From Chitinophagaceae bacterium (GTDB lineage Bacteria > Bacteroidota > Bacteroidia > Chitinophagales > Chitinophagaceae): a DNA stretch of 64,000 nt. The notes beneath the pieces were generated by a model, which ran no database searches, was not told the DNA's origin, and was given only the letters and a program-made list of their open reading frames with translations. The position numbers and the translations under genes are program-made. Of the stretch, positions 61,411 to 64,000 are shown piece after piece. Positions within the stretch are counted from its first letter, which is position 1. The number at the start of each line of letters is the position of its first letter. Where the stretch lies: assembly GCA_019638615.1 (NCBI GenBank), contig JAHBTL010000006.1:124001-188000 (forward strand), given 5' to 3'.

Positions 61411-64000
61411 TTATCGCAATAATGTAACTGTTCCTTTTCGGTTAACTGTTCCATGATTATCGGTACCATTTATAAAATAGATATAAGTGCCCGTGGGAGC
61501 CGGCGAACCGTTGATCTTTCCATCCCATCCTTTATCAATGCTGCCCGAGGAAAAAATTTTGTTTCCCCAGCGGTCGAAAACCGAAAATTCTTTCAGTATA
61601 AGCATTGCACCGGGAGGAATGCGGAATATATCATTTACCCGGTCGTTGTTAGGAGTAAACACATTGGGCATAAACAGGTCTGTAAAAACCTTTATGGTTG
61701 CTTTGGCAGATCCTTTGCAAAGGTGTTCATTTTGCGCGGTGATGATGTATGTCTGGCTTTCGGTTAAATTTTTTGTGAGCGGATTAAATGACAAGGGATC
61801 TTCCAACTGATAGACCGGGCTCCATTCGTAGGCAACTACGTTTTCGGTTACCAGGGGTTTCAGTTGAATTTGAGTTCCGGAAATTATAGCAGTATCAGAA
61901 GGGTATACTGAAATAACAAGCGTATCATATATAACAGGAGACAGGCTGTTTGATAAAACGGGCGTGTTGGCACATGCGGCATCGGCGCCGGGCATCATTT
62001 CACAGGACACCTGATCTCCCGCACGTAATGTTGTTGTCCTGAACAGATCTTCATTATTGCCGGTAACCATATCATTTACTTTCCAGGTAAATACCGGCGA
62101 TGCACCTGCATTTGCAACGGATACCCGGAATTCTATGGATTCACCTGCACATGCTGCTGTTTTTGAACTTTGAATGCTGATGGATGGACTTACAGCGCTG
62201 CTTACATTGATTATAATGCTATTGGATATGGCAGTGGAAACAGGCGCGCAGGTATTGGACGGATCAATGGTTACAGTGCAGTTAATCTCATCCTTATCAT
62301 TAAGAGCAGAAGTAACAAATGTAGCTTTATTACTACCGGCGCTTATTCCATTGATCATCCATTGCCAGGAAGGGTTGTTGCCTGCGTTTTGCGTGGTGGC
62401 CGTAAATGTTACAGGATAGTTTTGGCATATATTGGTTTGAGACGCGGTGATCGTTACTGTTGGCGGCAGGGCTTCGTTTACCGTCATAGTGATGATGTTG
62501 GAAGTGGCAGAAGTGGAGCCCGCGCAGGTATACTGGGGATCGACCGAAATGCTGCAGCTTACCTGGTCATTGTTTTTTAAGGAGCTGGTAGTATAGGTAT
62601 TGCTGTTATCCCCCACGCTTATATCATTTACTTTCCAGAGGTATGTTACATTGGTTCCGGCGTTTTGTGTAACAGCGGTAAAGCTTACAGCCGCTCCCTT
62701 GCAAACCATATTATCGGGTGTGGTGATATTTACTGTAGCAGGCTCAGTGGTGCCGGTAGTGATTTTGATGGTATTTGATTCAACCGATCCATTGGGAATA
62801 CAACTTGAGTTATCGGTATAAATGCAGCGTATTTCATCGCCATTCCGGAAAGTACCACTGGTGAACCAGTTGCTGTTATTGTCTTTGTTAACGCCGTTTA
62901 CCTGCCATTGAAAATGCGGCGCTTCGCCCCCATCGGTAACTGTGGCACTGATGATAACAGGCTCGCAATCGCAAATAACCGTATTGTTGGCAACAAGGTT
63001 GACCACAGGGGTTGTATGGGCGCTGGTAATGTTGATGGTAACTGCATTGCTTGCAGATTGCGTGGCAGCTTCACAGGTACCACCGCTGGTAACATAACAT
63101 CTCAACTGGTCATTATCATTCCAGTCTGATGCTGTGTACCACGCCTGGTCGCCGCCAACGGTAATCTCGTTCCTTTCCCAACGGTAACTGAAATGAGTGC
63201 CACCATATTTCACAGAAGCCTTAAAAGTGGCGGCGCTTCCCGCGCATACTTTACCCGATGCAGGGCTGATGGTTACCTCTGGTACCGGCGTTACGTTGGA
63301 TGCAGTAAGCTTGATGATCCAAAAATCACCACAGGTGCCGTTGCCTCCCTGGTGTGGATGGCGTTCAGTTACATCGTCCGAACAGGTAATGCCTGAAATA
63401 ATGTATTGACCTGTTCCAAGCGCTTTGATATCGTAAGCCTCATCATAATGATTGCCTCCCATACTTTTTTGCCATTCCAATGCACCGGAGCTGTTTACTT
63501 TTATGACCCATACATCTGTTATAGAAGCATGACAATTAAGGTCGCCGTCATCCGACTCGGCATTACCTGCCACTATATATCCGCCGTCAGGTGTTACATC
63601 CAGGGCGTAAGCCATTTCATTCTTACTGCCCCCATAACATTTCTGCCATTGTAACGTACCCGACTGGTCTATTTTAACCAACCAAAAGTCAGCGCCCGGT
63701 CCGTGGTTACCGGATACATCGCCGTTGTTGGATGAAGTGTGTCCACCTATAATATAGCCTCCGCTCAGCACCGGTTTTATTGACCAGGCAACATCGCTTC
63801 CGCTGCCGCCATAACATTTCTGCCATGCTATATTGCCGGTATTGCTGAGTTTAACCACCCAGTAATCCGATGCTCCGTGGTTGTTGGTAACATCGCCGTT
63901 TACAGATGAAGCATGCCCGGCTGTGATGCATCCCCCGTCAGGAGTAGCCTGCACGGAGTAAGCGGCATCCTCTCCGCCTCCGCCCATGCTTTTTTGCCAT
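61411..64000 (-). CDS. Large type IX-secreted repeat protein with CHU_C C-terminal domain, 3' part
   Basis: The frame is open to the window edge (WQKSMGGGGEDAAYSV reads through 64000), so the start is missing. At least four repeats of about 60 residues begin the visible part, each with a GG(S/N)..A(Y/W) core, a DGGYIVAG-like turn and W(V/L)VK(L/I). Five Ig/PKD-like repeats follow, each with paired cysteines, then one PKD-like domain and the gliding-motility-associated (CHU_C, type IX sorting) C-terminus: MPNVFTPNNDRVNDIF, FDRWGNKIFSS, PAPTGTYIYFI. The product should be exported and attached to the surface. Function may be adhesion; this is inferred from architecture. Confidence 0.9.
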   Translation of the reverse strand, partial: WQKSMGGGGEDAAYSVQATPDGGCITAGHASSVNGDVTNNHGASDYWVVKLSNTGNIAWQKCYGGSGSDVAWSIKPVLSGGYIIGGHTSSNNGDVSGNHGPGADFWLVKIDQSGTLQWQKCYGGSKNEMAYALDVTPDGGYIVAGNAESDDGDLNCHASITDVWVIKVNSSGALEWQKSMGGNHYDEAYDIKALGTGQYIISGITCSDDVTERHPHQGGNGTCGDFWIIKLTASNVTPVPEVTISPASGKVCAGSAATFKASVKYGGTHFSYRWERNEITVGGDQAWYTASDWNDNDQLRCYVTSGGTCEAATQSASNAVTINITSAHTTPVVNLVANNTVICDCEPVIISATVTDGGEAPHFQWQVNGVNKDNNSNWFTSGTFRNGDEIRCIYTDNSSCIPNGSVESNTIKITTGTTEPATVNITTPDNMVCKGAAVSFTAVTQNAGTNVTYLWKVNDISVGDNSNTYTTSSLKNNDQVSCSISVDPQYTCAGSTSATSNIITMTVNEALPPTVTITASQTNICQNYPVTFTATTQNAGNNPSWQWMINGISAGSNKATFVTSALNDKDEINCTVTIDPSNTCAPVSTAISNSIIINVSSAVSPSISIQSSKTAACAGESIEFRVSVANAGASPVFTWKVNDMVTGNNEDLFRTTTLRAGDQVSCEMMPGADAACANTPVLSNSLSPVIYDTLVISVYPSDTAIISGTQIQLKPLVTENVVAYEWSPVYQLEDPLSFNPLTKNLTESQTYIITAQNEHLCKGSAKATIKVFTDLFMPNVFTPNNDRVNDIFRIPPGAMLILKEFSVFDRWGNKIFSSGSIDKGWDGKINGSPAPTGTYIYFINGTDNHGTVNRKGTVTLLR

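Overview
The window looks like a chromosomal segment from a Bacteroidota member, most likely family Chitinophagaceae. Supporting features are a SusC/SusD pair with an ECF sigma factor and FecR-type anti-sigma proteins, GH144-type glucanases, an alternative complex III respiratory cluster, Bacteroidetes-style TAnnTTTG promoter boxes, a type IX secretion C-terminal domain, and weak or absent Shine-Dalgarno sequences. The genus cannot be read from the sequence alone. No rRNA, tRNA, CRISPR array or prophage was recognised.

Region 1 (1-12209) is the right-hand part of an AT-rich exopolysaccharide or capsule locus. It holds a flippase cut by the window edge, two polysaccharide pyruvyl transferase-like proteins, four glycosyltransferases, a Wzy/ligase-like membrane protein, a secreted GH16 glucanase, a Wzi-like outer-membrane protein and the initiating undecaprenyl-phosphate sugar transferase. 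Region 2 (12289-34552) is a polysaccharide utilisation locus: ECF sigma factor, two FecR proteins, SusC with an STN signalling domain, SusD, a LamG lipoprotein, two GH144-type enzymes, a GH43-like enzyme, an SGNH hydrolase and a GH3 beta-glucosidase. The GH144 plus GH3 content suggests beta-1,2-glucan as substrate (inference). A REP-associated tyrosine transposase (RAYT) element and its deletion derivative sit inside this locus on either side of a prolyl oligopeptidase gene.

Region 3 (34697-42818) holds housekeeping genes: HAD hydrolase, FeoB with a lipoprotein, M28 peptidase, an IPExxxVDY protein, a pterin carbinolamine dehydratase-like protein and a zinc metallopeptidase. It also contains an unusual reading frame that joins a DUF6787-like membrane protein to PurN through translated 7-bp repeats. 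Region 4 (42986-57718) is a compact respiratory operon: alternative complex III (actA-F), cytochrome oxidase subunits II, I, III, III and IV, and heme O synthase. It has a good promoter in front and a strong terminator behind.

Region 5 (57796-64000) begins with a hairpin-rich, gene-free stretch that resembles a miniature mobile element. It is followed by an acyl-CoA dehydrogenase and a DUF692 (multinuclear iron oxidase) gene directly downstream of a 56-residue exported peptide ending in two cysteines. That pair is a candidate ribosomally made, modified peptide system and is the most interesting item in the window. The window ends inside a large type IX-secreted repeat protein.
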